Assembly (NCBI RefSeq): GCF_022811725.1
Contig: NZ_CP094527.1
Span: forward strand, 5,890,001-5,954,000
DNA length: 64,000 bases
Source: Mucilaginibacter sp. SMC90
Lineage (GTDB): Bacteria; Bacteroidota; Bacteroidia; Sphingobacteriales; Sphingobacteriaceae
Direction of reading: 5' to 3'
Position numbers and translations under genes: made by a program. The first letter of the stretch is position 1, and every line of letters begins with the position of its first letter. Under the pieces are notes generated by a model that was not told where the DNA came from, did no database searches, and saw only the letters and a program-made list of their open reading frames with translations. Below, piece after piece: positions 10,337 through 19,282 of the stretch.

Positions 10337-10362
10337 GCCGGAAGCGTTGCAGCGCTTCCGGC
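10337..10362. terminator. Strong hairpin between fecR and susC
   Basis: Perfect 10-bp stem (GCCGGAAGCG with its complement) around a 6-nt loop. The T-rich tail (TTTTCTTTC) follows on the plus strand only, so as an intrinsic terminator it would stop plus-strand transcription, yet no plus-strand gene ends here. For the minus-strand genes it could be an RNA hairpin in the fecR 3' region or susC leader. The inverted repeat is directly seen; the role is open. Confidence 0.5.
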
Positions 10363-10470
10363 TTTTCTTTCATTTGGATAAGGGAACTTAGGTTGGAATA
10401 TTTTGAGGAACTTTTTGTCAGTTTTTCTTCATAGGCTTGGTTTAGCAGTTAAAAATCAGTTGCCTGGTAT

Positions 10471-11628
10471 TTAAGGGGTAACAATTATTTTTTTGTTTTC
10501 AATCCTAAAACGCACATGGCTTAACTCAAGAATATGTAATACCTGTGATAGTTTTACATCCCTGCTGATCTTACCTACAAACTCATCATCAGGTATTTTA
10601 CCTTCGTACATTACTTCGGTACCATACCACCTCGAAAGCTGCTTCATAATATCTTGTATGTTTGCCCGCTCAAAATCAAAGAAGCCATTTTTCCAGGCTA
10701 CCGCTTCGTCGGTATCAACATCAATAATTTTAATGCCTTTATCATTTATAACACCTTGCTGACCGGGCTTTAACGTGTTACTAACATTGCCCTGCGTTAA
10801 CCGCACCAACCCCTCAAGCAGGGTGGTTTTAACAGTAGCTTCATCGTTGTAGGCCATGATATTAAAATGTGTACCCAGTACAGCAACATTAATATTTTTC
10901 ACCTTTACATTAAATGGCTTAGCTTTATTTCTGGCTACTTCAAAATAGCCTTCGCCTGTAAGCTCTACATCACGCTCATTACCTGTAAATGCTGTAGGGA
11001 ATTTCAAAGATGAAGCTGAATTAAGCCAAACTTTTGACCCATCGGGCAAAACAACCTGATATTGCCCCCCTACAGGAGTGCTGATAGAGTTATAAGCCAC
11101 AGGCCCGTTTTGCTGATCTTTATCAGCAGAATAAACTACCTGCCCGTCTTTTGTTTTATTGACACTGCCGTTACCTGTTTGGTTCAACAAACCAATTTTA
11201 GCCGAATCCAATATCAGCTTAGTGCCATTGGCCAGGGTTAAAATGGCCCTGTTATCGCCTGGATCAACATCATGCTTTACAACCGCCTGGTTTTGGGCCG
11301 CCAGTTGCTGCTGTTGATGTTTGTTATACCAATGATAAACAGCAGTGCCGGATACAGTTAACAGTATAACAGCCGCGGCAACATTTCTGAAAAAGTGCAA
11401 TTTTACAACTTTCGGACTCCTGTTAAATGCCGGCTCAGCTATTGCCTGCCTGATATTGCTTAACATGCGGTCTTCAAGTTCGTGCTTTACACCCAGCACT
11501 TGCTCATCCCATTCATCGGCGTCGCCCTGAAAGCTTTCAAAAAAATTCAACAACTGTTCCTTCTCCGCAGCGGTAGTTTGCCCGGCCAGGTATTTATCTA
11601 TCAGTTGTAAAAATTCTTGCTTTTGCAC
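10471..11628 (-). CDS. FecR-family anti-sigma factor
   Basis: Single-span inner-membrane anti-sigma regulator of 385 aa. A cytoplasmic N-terminal segment (about residues 1-80) should bind the sigma factor. A transmembrane helix lies at about residues 82-98 (VAAAVILLTVSGTAVYHW), followed by a periplasmic FecR domain with STPVGGQYQVVLPDGSKVWL and GEGYFEVA, and a C-terminal DUF4974-like domain (FERANIQDIMKQLSRWYG). It links the STN domain of SusC to the sigma factor encoded 206 bp upstream. The susC gene begins 202 bp downstream. Confidence 0.94.
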   Translation of the reverse strand: MQKQEFLQLIDKYLAGQTTAAEKEQLLNFFESFQGDADEWDEQVLGVKHELEDRMLSNIRQAIAEPAFNRSPKVVKLHFFRNVAAAVILLTVSGTAVYHWYNKHQQQQLAAQNQAVVKHDVDPGDNRAILTLANGTKLILDSAKIGLLNQTGNGSVNKTKDGQVVYSADKDQQNGPVAYNSISTPVGGQYQVVLPDGSKVWLNSASSLKFPTAFTGNERDVELTGEGYFEVARNKAKPFNVKVKNINVAVLGTHFNIMAYNDEATVKTTLLEGLVRLTQGNVSNTLKPGQQGVINDKGIKIIDVDTDEAVAWKNGFFDFERANIQDIMKQLSRWYGTEVMYEGKIPDDEFVGKISRDVKLSQVLHILELSHVRFRIENKKIIVTP

Positions 11629-11834
11629 AAATATGGTTTTGATAGGGAGAGTAAAAAACGAGGGGTATCCCCTACTCCGAAATGAAAAAAAATTAAAATA
11701 TTTTTTGAAGAGAGCTAAAAGGGTTGTTTTTATACCAGGGAATCAATTTTAGGGGATAAATAAAGAATTATTTTAAAGGCAGTTTTCCCATTCTTTAATG
11801 AGTAAGGTACCTTGCCACATAAATCGAGGCACTA

Positions 11835-12419
11835 TTATTTATCTAAAAAGAACATCAGTGCTGCCAAAACAAAAGCAGCACCCAGCGAACCGCGCAATTC
11901 CCGAAGAGCTTTAGTCAGGTGATTTTCGACAGTTTTGGTGGAGATATTTAATTGCATTGCAATTTCCTTATGACTAAGGCACTCTTCGCGGCTAAGCTTG
12001 TAAACCTCCCGGCATTTTTCGGGCAGGGTATCAATTACCTGGTTTATTTGGAGTAATAGCTCTTTATGCTCAATGCTGTTATGTGTGGCGGGGGTGTGCA
12101 GGCGTTCGATGAGATCATCAAAAATTTCGCTTCTTACAGGGGTGCCAATCCGTATTTGCCGGTAAACACCGTAGCGTACAGATGCATACAAATAGGCTTT
12201 AAGCGATACATTGATCTCAACTTCGGCCCGGCAATCCCAAAGCTTAATAAATAGTTCCTGTATAATATCCTCACAAGCCTGCCTGTCTTTCAAAATATTA
12301 TAAGCAGCCTTAAAAAGCGAAGCCCAATATCGCCTGTAAATCATGGTAAGCGCAGTTTCATCATCAGCCTTTAAGCGGCTAATGAGCACCGTATCGCTCA
12401 TCACAATTTTATCAGACAT
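11835..12419 (-). CDS. ECF RNA polymerase sigma factor
   Basis: Sigma-70 family ECF factor of 194 aa. Region 2 contains YRRYWASLFKAAYNIL and CEDIIQELFIKLWD; region 4 has LPEKCREVYKLSREE and the helix-turn-helix SHKEIAMQLNISTKTVENH. A short hydrophobic tail (LGAAFVLAALMFFL) ends the protein, as in many Bacteroidota ECF factors next to FecR genes. It is expected to direct transcription of the downstream SusCD locus when FecR is released. An alternative internal start at Met7 is possible. Upstream 12420-12640 is AT-rich with no further gene seen. Confidence 0.93.
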   Translation of the reverse strand: MSDKIVMSDTVLISRLKADDETALTMIYRRYWASLFKAAYNILKDRQACEDIIQELFIKLWDCRAEVEINVSLKAYLYASVRYGVYRQIRIGTPVRSEIFDDLIERLHTPATHNSIEHKELLLQINQVIDTLPEKCREVYKLSREECLSHKEIAMQLNISTKTVENHLTKALRELRGSLGAAFVLAALMFFLDK

Positions 12420-12641
12420 AGTTTACTAATTAAGCTATCAGAAAAACAAAGGCTAAAATTACTTAAATATTAAGTTATTATATTTAAAAAGTAAAAATAA
12501 GCTTAAATTCTGTTTGTTAAGCACTTAGCTCTAAACTAAACATATCAAATATTCATATAAAATAAGCAGGGGATTAATAAAAAATGCATATACAACCTAC
12601 TGATACAAGGAACAATTATCAGTCTGTTTATCCATTTAAAC

Positions 12642-12672
12642 ATAAAAAAGAGCCGCCCCTCCGGGCAGCTCT
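12642..12672 (-). terminator. Intrinsic terminator of the esterase/dioxygenase operon
   Basis: Read on the minus strand, a 10-bp stem (AGAGCTGCCC pairing with GGGCGGCTCT, one G-U pair, 4-nt loop) is followed by a T-run. It sits about 30 bp beyond the esterase stop. Confidence 0.8.
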
Positions 12673-12703
12673 CCACTCTTAAAACACTCAACTTTGAAAA
12701 CAA

Positions 12704-13327
12704 TCAATTCTTCAATATTTTATTTGCCAATACTACTTCTTCGTGAGATATGGTATGCTGGCGGCCTTTGTATATTTTAAGCGTTACATCCGCATTCAAT
12801 TCTTTTAATATTTCAACGCTATCGTTAACCCTGCCTACAGGTACATGCGGATCAGGGTCACCGGTAGTGATCAATATGGGGGTATGGTTAAAATCGCCGT
12901 TATAGTTTTTTTCAACCAGCTCCTCGCCTATTAATCCGCCGGTAAAAGCTATGATACCGCCATATTTGCCTGCATTACGGCCGGTATATTCAAGCGTTAA
13001 ACATGCCCCCTGCGAAAAGCCGAGGAAATAAATATTTTCTTGTGCTATACCCTTTTGTTTGAGATCATCAACCAATTCGCCAATAACTTCAAGAGCCGAA
13101 TCCAATGCCGGTTGATTGTTCTGAACGGGGGCCATGAAACTATAAGGATACCAGCTATGCTCACTGGCCTGCGGCGCATAAATGGCATAACCCTCAAGTT
13201 CAAGATGATCTTTAAGTGAAATTATGCTGTTTGCCGATGCCCCGCGGCCATGCAGCATAATGATAGCTTTTTCGGCCTGTTCGGCGGGAACTCCCGCCGA
13301 AACAACCTGTTTTGTGTGCCTGTACAT
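12704..13327 (-). CDS. Phospholipase/carboxylesterase-type alpha/beta hydrolase (MhqD-like)
   Basis: Cytosolic alpha/beta hydrolase of 207 aa with the oxyanion segment MLHGRGASA, nucleophile elbow GFSQG (Ser105), Asp in GDPDPHVP (about 157-159) and His191 in GRQHTISH. No signal peptide. It starts 2 bp after the stop of a ring-cleaving dioxygenase. The same pairing occurs in Bacillus subtilis mhq genes (MhqD hydrolase and MhqO dioxygenase), which respond to quinones; a similar detoxification role here is inference from context. Confidence 0.87.
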   Translation of the reverse strand: MYRHTKQVVSAGVPAEQAEKAIIMLHGRGASANSIISLKDHLELEGYAIYAPQASEHSWYPYSFMAPVQNNQPALDSALEVIGELVDDLKQKGIAQENIYFLGFSQGACLTLEYTGRNAGKYGGIIAFTGGLIGEELVEKNYNGDFNHTPILITTGDPDPHVPVGRVNDSVEILKELNADVTLKIYKGRQHTISHEEVVLANKILKN

Positions 13328-13329
13328 AA

Positions 13330-14265
13330 TTAAACCAATGATGGTAATGTTTTCTCCAATTCGCTGCGCAGGTTTTCATACTGTGCAGGTAATTTTAAGC
13401 CGGTACCCAATAACTCGGCTGGTTCATCAACCGCAAAGCCTGGGTTATCGGTTGCTATTTCAAACAAAACACCACCCGGTTCGCGGAAGTATAAAGAGTA
13501 GAAATAGTTCCTGTCTATTTTATCGGTGATATGTAAACCCAGGTTAGCTATTTTTTCGCGGTATTCCATCAGCACTTTTTCGTTGGGTACACGGAACGCT
13601 ACGTGGTGAACAGAACCACCTGCTACATGACCGGCAACTTCTCCCGGTACTTCAACCAAATCTACTATGGCCGCATTTTCAACTGCATCGGTAATAAACC
13701 TGTAGCGGTTAACATGCTGCTCCAGCAAACGGTAGCCTAAAACACCGGTTAATATTTTGGCAGTAGCCTCAATTTTATTTGATGTAATAGTAATGCTGTG
13801 GAAACCTTTAGTAGCGTTATCAGCAGTTACTTCGGCTGTTTCCCATGGTGTACGGTTATCGGCAGTTTTTGGCACGATAAGCTCAAACTTTAAACCATCA
13901 GGATCAAGGAAAGTAAGATACTGTTCGCCAAATTTTTCGGCAGGTTTGTTGTAGATCACGTTGTTATCTTCAAACCTTTTCAACCAAAAATCAAGACTGC
14001 CTTCTGGTACCGAATAACCAATTTCAGTTACCTGGCGTGCACCGCGCCTGCCGGTTGCTATACCTTCCCAGGGGAAGAAAGTAAGGATAGAGCCGGGAGT
14101 ACCATTTCCATCGCCATAATATAAGTGATAAGTACCGGGATCGTCAAAGTTTACAGTCTTTTTAACTAACCTTAAGCCCAATACACGGGTATAAAAATCA
14201 TAGTTTTTTTTGGCATTACCTGCAATTGCAGTGATGTGGTGTATGCCGTTTATAGTGTTTTCCAT
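13330..14265 (-). CDS. Ring-cleaving dioxygenase, VOC/glyoxalase superfamily (MhqO-like)
   Basis: Two tandem vicinal-oxygen-chelate modules in 311 aa: the first begins GIHHITAIAGN and the second about residue 150 with GFHSITITSNK. Metal-ligand candidates are His in HHITA, His in VHHVAFRV, and Glu in PGGVLFEIATD. The ATG at 14265 is chosen over an upstream in-frame start at 14343 because homology begins here and AAGGAA precedes it. Forms an operon with the esterase 2 bp downstream. Probable Fe-dependent extradiol cleavage or thiol-dependent quinone detoxification; the substrate is unknown. Confidence 0.88.
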   Translation of the reverse strand: MENTINGIHHITAIAGNAKKNYDFYTRVLGLRLVKKTVNFDDPGTYHLYYGDGNGTPGSILTFFPWEGIATGRRGARQVTEIGYSVPEGSLDFWLKRFEDNNVIYNKPAEKFGEQYLTFLDPDGLKFELIVPKTADNRTPWETAEVTADNATKGFHSITITSNKIEATAKILTGVLGYRLLEQHVNRYRFITDAVENAAIVDLVEVPGEVAGHVAGGSVHHVAFRVPNEKVLMEYREKIANLGLHITDKIDRNYFYSLYFREPGGVLFEIATDNPGFAVDEPAELLGTGLKLPAQYENLRSELEKTLPSLV

Positions 14266-14420
14266 TGTTTTCCTTATTTTAAATCTTTTAATACTTGCTG
14301 TGTTATTATGATTCAAAATTACGGTCAAAATCGCCGGCGGCACTTGATGTAGGATAAGAAAAACGGGGTGGTATTTTTCTTCATTCGCAAATTAGTACGA
14401 ACCTGCAAGCTGACAGCAAT

Positions 14421-14540
14421 AATTTTCACACGAATGCTTTTCAAGCCTGCCACAATTAATCTAATTACACGAATCTCAAATTAACCCCAATTAAAAATTC
14501 GTGTAATTCGATTAATACGCAAAAATTCGTGTGGAAATTT
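14421..14540. repeat. Nested inverted repeat with ATTCGTGT arms
   Basis: Outer arms CACACGAAT (14427-14435) and ATTCGTGTG (14525-14533) enclose inner arms AATTACACGAAT (14463-14474) and ATTCGTGTAATT (14497-14508). The 370-bp gap 14266-14635 between the divergent dioxygenase and GH20 genes otherwise holds only AT-rich DNA in which their promoters must lie. Looks like a dispersed intergenic palindrome. Confidence 0.65.
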
Positions 14541-14635
14541 TTCGCTTTACATTTTAAAAGATTCTCCTGCCTGCAAAGCGATTTCTTTATCCGCCTTTCC
14601 TTAAAAAAAGTATATTCGGCTTTACATTTATATTG

Positions 14636-16927
14636 ATGATCAAGCTGTTTACATCCCGCATTTTTTTTAGCTGTATTCTATTATGCCTGTTTATTACTGT
14701 TATAGCCAAGGCGCAGGTTAAGGAAGAAGGCATTATCCCTCGTCCGGTTGAAATGATAAAGACAAACGAAGTGTTTACGTTTACTAAATCAATAACCATA
14801 GGAACTGGTGCAGGGATTAGCGCAGATAACCTCACGTTTTTTAGTGCCTATTTTAAATCTGTAGCGGGTTATAGTCTCCCGTTAAATCATAATATCAACG
14901 CTTCTGTTTACTTAACTATTGATAGTGGAAGTATAACCCAACCCGAGGGATATAAGTTGTTAGTTACAGCAAAACAGATCAAGATTGTTGGTCATGACGA
15001 AGCGGGTGTGTTTTACGGTTTGCAATCAATGACTCAATTACTGAAAGCAACCAATGGCAAAGTAACCGTACAAGGCTGCACAGTTACCGACTATCCCCGT
15101 TTTGCCTACCGGGGGATGCATTTAGACGTAAGCCGTCACTTTTTTAAACCCGAAGCCATTAAAAAGTGGATAGACCTGCTGGCACTATACAAAATCAATA
15201 CATTTCACTGGCATCTTACCGACGACCAGGGCTGGCGCATCGAAATAAAAAAATATCCTTTACTGCAAAGTATTTCGGCTTACCGCGATGAAACCATCAT
15301 CGGCCATAAAAAGGATAGTCCGCATAAGTTTGATGGCCAACGCTATGGCGGCTATTATACCCAGGATGAGGTTAAGGAGATTGTAAAATATGCTACTCAA
15401 CGCCATATCACCGTAATTCCTGAAATTGAAATGCCCGGCCATGCATTGGCGGCACTGGCTGCTTATCCGCAATTGGGCTGTACCGGCGGGCCATATAAAG
15501 CTGCTACCTATTGGGGGATTTTTGATGATGTGTATTGCGCGGGTAACGACGAAACTTTTACCTTTTTACAAAATGTGATGGACGAGGTATTGCCGCTGTT
15601 TCCTTCAAAATACATCCATATCGGTGGCGACGAATGCCCTAAAACCAAATGGAAAACCTGCCCCAAATGTCAAAAACGGATCAGGGACGAACATCTGAAA
15701 GATGAAAAAGAGCTTCAAAGCTATTTCATCGGCAGGATGGAAAAATACCTGAACAGCAAAGGTCGGCAGATCATAGGCTGGGATGAGATACTGGAAGGCG
15801 GACTTACCCCCGGCGCAACCGTAATGAGCTGGACGGGCGAAGAAGGCGGCATAGCTGCCGCCAAACAACACCACGATGCCATCATGACACCCGAAAAGTA
15901 TGTGTATTTAGATTATTACCAGTCACTTTCCCCAGCCGAGCCATTAGCCGGCGGCGGGTACACCCCACTAAGTAAGGTTTATAATTATGAGCCAATAACT
16001 AATGAACTAAGCGGTGATGAAGCAAAATACATTAAAGGTGTACAAGCCAATGCCTGGAGCGAATACATGGCAAGCCCTGCACAGGCCGAGCGGCAGTTAT
16101 TTCCCCGAATGCTGGCTTTAGCCGAGGTAGCCTGGAGCCCGAAGGAAAATAAAAACTATCCCGACTTTTTAAAACGCCTGCGATACCAACAGCCATTACT
16201 CAAAAAGCTAAATATAAATGCAGCCGATGTATTTGACGAGATCACCGATTCAGTAACAGAAACAGCTGATCACCAGGTTGCCTTAAGTTTGCAAACAACA
16301 TTGCCCGGCAGCAAAATTTATTTTACAAATGATGGTAGTACGCCGGGTTTAAACAGTAAAGCTTACACAGATGCCATTACAATAGCATCCTCAGGCACTA
16401 TTAAAGCAGCAGTTTTTAGTAGTGGCAAACAGCAGGGCCGTACTTATGAAAAATCATTTAACATTCATAAAGCCATTGGCAAAACGGTGACGTTAAAAAA
16501 CCACCCGCAGGGCGGCTTTAATCCGGGTAATACCTTTGGTTTGGTGAACGGGATCTTCGGCAGTAAGCTTTATAATGATGGGCAATGGTACGGTTTCAGC
16601 GGCGATGATTTGGAGGCAGTAGTTGACCTCGGCTCGGCGCAAAGCGTATCGCAATTAGGCATCAACATATTAAAATACCACTGGCAAAAAATGTGGGAAC
16701 CAACATTGCTTACCTTTGAGGTGTCAACAGATGGAAGCAATTATACCGAAGTTTACCGCCAAACTGACTTCCCGGATAATGGCATCAACGCGGTAAGGGC
16801 AAACATCAAAACACAACAGGCCAGGTATATCAGGGTAAAGGCAACTAACAAGGGTATTATCCCACCCGGAGAGTATATTCCGGGCGCAAAAGCATGGATG
16901 ATGGTGGATGAGATAGTTGTTAACTAA
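14636..16927 (+). CDS. Beta-N-acetylhexosaminidase, GH20, with C-terminal sugar-binding-like domain
   Basis: Secreted hexosaminidase of 763 aa. A signal peptide ends near IAKAQ. GH20b N-terminal domain (about residues 30-150) precedes the catalytic barrel with FHWHLTDDQGWR, PEIEMPGH and YIHIGGDECPKTKW near residues 326-332, holding the Asp-Glu catalytic pair. A chitobiase-type C-terminal segment (GSKIYFTNDGSTP) and a discoidin/F5-8C-like domain (about 620-760: VVDLGSAQSVSQLGINIL, ARYIRVKATNKG) follow and may bind carbohydrate. The ATG at 14636 is preferred to a TTG one codon earlier. Followed by an FGGY kinase 64 bp downstream on the same strand. Confidence 0.94.
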   Translation: MIKLFTSRIFFSCILLCLFITVIAKAQVKEEGIIPRPVEMIKTNEVFTFTKSITIGTGAGISADNLTFFSAYFKSVAGYSLPLNHNINASVYLTIDSGSITQPEGYKLLVTAKQIKIVGHDEAGVFYGLQSMTQLLKATNGKVTVQGCTVTDYPRFAYRGMHLDVSRHFFKPEAIKKWIDLLALYKINTFHWHLTDDQGWRIEIKKYPLLQSISAYRDETIIGHKKDSPHKFDGQRYGGYYTQDEVKEIVKYATQRHITVIPEIEMPGHALAALAAYPQLGCTGGPYKAATYWGIFDDVYCAGNDETFTFLQNVMDEVLPLFPSKYIHIGGDECPKTKWKTCPKCQKRIRDEHLKDEKELQSYFIGRMEKYLNSKGRQIIGWDEILEGGLTPGATVMSWTGEEGGIAAAKQHHDAIMTPEKYVYLDYYQSLSPAEPLAGGGYTPLSKVYNYEPITNELSGDEAKYIKGVQANAWSEYMASPAQAERQLFPRMLALAEVAWSPKENKNYPDFLKRLRYQQPLLKKLNINAADVFDEITDSVTETADHQVALSLQTTLPGSKIYFTNDGSTPGLNSKAYTDAITIASSGTIKAAVFSSGKQQGRTYEKSFNIHKAIGKTVTLKNHPQGGFNPGNTFGLVNGIFGSKLYNDGQWYGFSGDDLEAVVDLGSAQSVSQLGINILKYHWQKMWEPTLLTFEVSTDGSNYTEVYRQTDFPDNGINAVRANIKTQQARYIRVKATNKGIIPPGEYIPGAKAWMMVDEIVVN

Positions 16928-16991
16928 TACCCTGAAGCAGCCTGAAGACAATCCCGGTTCTGTTTACTATTTTGGCATCAAATACATCACT

Positions 16992-18485
16992 ATGCAGGCA
17001 TATATTTTAGGCATTGATATAGGCACCGGCAGTACCAAAGCCGTGGCTGTTAGTTTAACGGGCGAAGTGCTGGGTACGGTATCCAATCATTATCCTATTA
17101 ACAGCCCCGAACCAGGTTACAGCGAACAGGACCCTTTATTAATATGGGATGCTTTTGTAAAATGCCTTGCCGGTGTTACGCTCAAGTTGGGTTTGCCTCC
17201 GCAAGCTGTGAGTTTGAGCAGTGCCATGCACAGTATTATTCCGGTTGATAAAAATGGAGAAGCGTTGCTGCCTATGATGACCTGGGCCGATTCCCGGAGC
17301 GAGAACATTGCGCAGGCCTTGCGTGCAACAGAAAAAGGCGCATCGTTATATCATAACTGCGGTACTGCTATCCACGCCATGTCGCCGTTAAATAAACTTT
17401 TGTGGCTTCGTGGTAATAAGATAGAGGTTTTTGAAGCTGCGCATAAATTTATTTCGATAAAGGAGTTTATCTGGTTCAGGCTTTTTGGCTTTTTTGAGGT
17501 TGATTATTCTATTGCCTCGGCAACCGGGTTGTTTGATATTGTTAAAAAAGAATGGAATCAAGAGGCGCTTGCATTAACCGGTATTACTCCTGCAAAACTA
17601 TCCGCACCGGTTAATACTACTTATTACCGGAGCAATATCAACCCTGAAGTTGTTGCATTAACAGGAGTATACGCCAATACCCCGGTTGTGGCTGGGGCAA
17701 GTGACGGGGCCTGCGCCAATTTAGGCAGCCATACTACCGGCCCTGATGTGGCTGCACTTACCATTGGTACCAGCGGTGCCGTACGGATCACGAGCCCGAA
17801 GCCGGTATATAACTATGACGCTATGATCTTCAATTACCTGCTTGATGAACAGACTTATGTTTGCGGCGGGGCGGTGAATAATGGTGGCATAGCGGTTAAC
17901 TGGCTGCTTAAAAACTTTTTACAAAAGGACAACCTTACTGCTGCAGACTATGATGCTTTATTTAATGAGATAGCAAGTGTGCCTGCCGGAAGCAACGGAT
18001 TAATATTTTTGCCTTACCTGTATGGCGAACGTGCCCCGCTTTGGGATACCAAAACCAGCGGTTCATTTTTCAATATCAAGCCTGCACATACCCGTTCGCA
18101 CTTTTTACGTGCAGGGCTTGAGGGCATCTGCTTTGCGCTGAACGATGTGCTTAAAACACTGGAAGATGCATCGGGCGGGATCAGGCAGGTAAATATCAGC
18201 GGTGGTTTTACCAGTTCGGCAGTGTGGACACAAACCCTGGCGGATATCACCGGGAAAAGGCTTGCAGTACTTCAGTCTGAAGATTCATCAGCGCTGGGCG
18301 CTATTTACCTTGCTGCCCGGGTACTGCATCCCGAAAGTTATGATGCACTCACACGGGTTGAACAACAGGAATTTATCGAACCAAATGCCAAAAACCATGA
18401 GGTTTACAACAGGATGTTCCCGGTGTTTAAAAAGCTTTATAGCGATTTAAAAGAGAGTATGCATTTGGTAAATGGGTGGGAGTGA
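16992..18485 (+). CDS. FGGY-family sugar kinase (gluconokinase/xylulokinase-like)
   Basis: ATP-dependent carbohydrate kinase of 497 aa. The N-terminal phosphate-binding loop is GIDIGTGSTKAVAV, with the catalytic-region motif TWADSRS, a C-terminal GGAVNNGGIAVNW, the FGGY-type YGERAPLWD, and the adenosine motif NISGGFTSSAVWTQ. Overall most like gluconate kinases of the GntK (FGGY) type, but xylulokinases are close and substrate cannot be fixed by eye. The ATG at 16992 gives the family-consistent N-terminus; a longer reading frame from 16917 adds unrelated residues. Same strand as the GH20 64 bp upstream. Confidence 0.82.
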   Translation: MQAYILGIDIGTGSTKAVAVSLTGEVLGTVSNHYPINSPEPGYSEQDPLLIWDAFVKCLAGVTLKLGLPPQAVSLSSAMHSIIPVDKNGEALLPMMTWADSRSENIAQALRATEKGASLYHNCGTAIHAMSPLNKLLWLRGNKIEVFEAAHKFISIKEFIWFRLFGFFEVDYSIASATGLFDIVKKEWNQEALALTGITPAKLSAPVNTTYYRSNINPEVVALTGVYANTPVVAGASDGACANLGSHTTGPDVAALTIGTSGAVRITSPKPVYNYDAMIFNYLLDEQTYVCGGAVNNGGIAVNWLLKNFLQKDNLTAADYDALFNEIASVPAGSNGLIFLPYLYGERAPLWDTKTSGSFFNIKPAHTRSHFLRAGLEGICFALNDVLKTLEDASGGIRQVNISGGFTSSAVWTQTLADITGKRLAVLQSEDSSALGAIYLAARVLHPESYDALTRVEQQEFIEPNAKNHEVYNRMFPVFKKLYSDLKESMHLVNGWE

Positions 18486-18512
18486 AAATCAATGACAATA
18501 GATAAATAATGC

Positions 18513-19151
18513 TCATTCCAACTCCAACCATTTCGCCAGTCGCCAGCAGCCATATACAATAACTGGTGCCGCCAATACATCAATGGTATAGTGAATATGT
18601 TGTATCAGCAGCAATACCACCAATACTAAGGCACAAATCAAAGCGATAATTTTATCGGTACGTTTTTGCAGGTGCAGGTATACTAACACCATAGTTGCAG
18701 TATGTCCCGAAAAAAATAAGTCTTTGGTGATAAACGTATGCCCGTAAAAAACGCTGGTGCTTGGATCAATAAGCGGCACAAGCCCAACCGGCGGATTAAG
18801 TTTTACCAAACTTATAGTAACAAACCGGGCTATACAAACAAAATTTAATGTCCAGATGTAGCTGATGCACACTTTGGGATTATATAATCCCCGCCACATC
18901 ATGAGCAGGCCCATACTCCAGATGAGTATAAAGATCGGGACCGATAGATCATAAGATGGCAGATGGGCTAATACCCAATCATGCAATACAACACCATCTG
19001 TGCGGCGTTCAATGTGCTTGAAAAATGACGGTAACAGGTTTATGATGATAACTATGACAATAGTGGCGCTCAATAACTTAAGCCTGCTGGCCCTCGTATT
19101 GTAAGCGTTTTGCCAAAGCTGTTTTATATGATAAATGGGGTCTAAATTCAA
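18513..19151 (-). CDS. PAP2-type membrane phosphatase/transferase, sphingomyelin-synthase-like
   Basis: Integral membrane protein of 212 aa with about six hydrophobic segments. The active-site pattern is KDLFFSGHTATM (His150) and HYTIDV (His187, Asp191), the His-His-Asp set of the PAP2_C/sphingomyelin synthase group rather than of classical PAP2 enzymes. An upstream loop LVKLNPPVG corresponds to the conserved loop before the SGH motif. Sphingobacteriaceae make sphingolipids, so a phosphosphingolipid head-group enzyme is attractive but unproven; a generic lipid phosphatase is the alternative. Convergent with the kinase gene (27-bp gap) and divergent from merC. Confidence 0.75.
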   Translation of the reverse strand: MNLDPIYHIKQLWQNAYNTRASRLKLLSATIVIVIIINLLPSFFKHIERRTDGVVLHDWVLAHLPSYDLSVPIFILIWSMGLLMMWRGLYNPKVCISYIWTLNFVCIARFVTISLVKLNPPVGLVPLIDPSTSVFYGHTFITKDLFFSGHTATMVLVYLHLQKRTDKIIALICALVLVVLLLIQHIHYTIDVLAAPVIVYGCWRLAKWLELE

Positions 19152-19255
19152 ACTGTATTTAAATATAAGGTCGCAAAAATACAGTTTGTTGATTAATATT
19201 AAGTAATTGTCAGGTGTTTGTTAATTTAATAGGCATGAATAATGTTATGCGAATA

Positions 19256-19274
19256 AATGCAATTATGTTGCATT
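19256..19274. promoter_or_regulatory. 19-bp palindrome upstream of merC, candidate Fur/Zur operator
   Basis: AATGCAA, 5-nt spacer, TTGCATT: a perfect 7-bp inverted repeat of 19 bp total, just 5' of the -7 box and 20 bp before the merC ATG. Its length and position suit a Fur-family operator, and a Fur/Zur gene lies downstream. The assignment is inference. Confidence 0.5.
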
Positions 19275-19282
19275 AACTTATT

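Noticed and set aside
16917..16991. N-terminal extension of the FGGY kinase
   Set aside because: The added 25 residues do not resemble the family, and the ATG at 16992 begins exactly at the conserved phosphate loop region.
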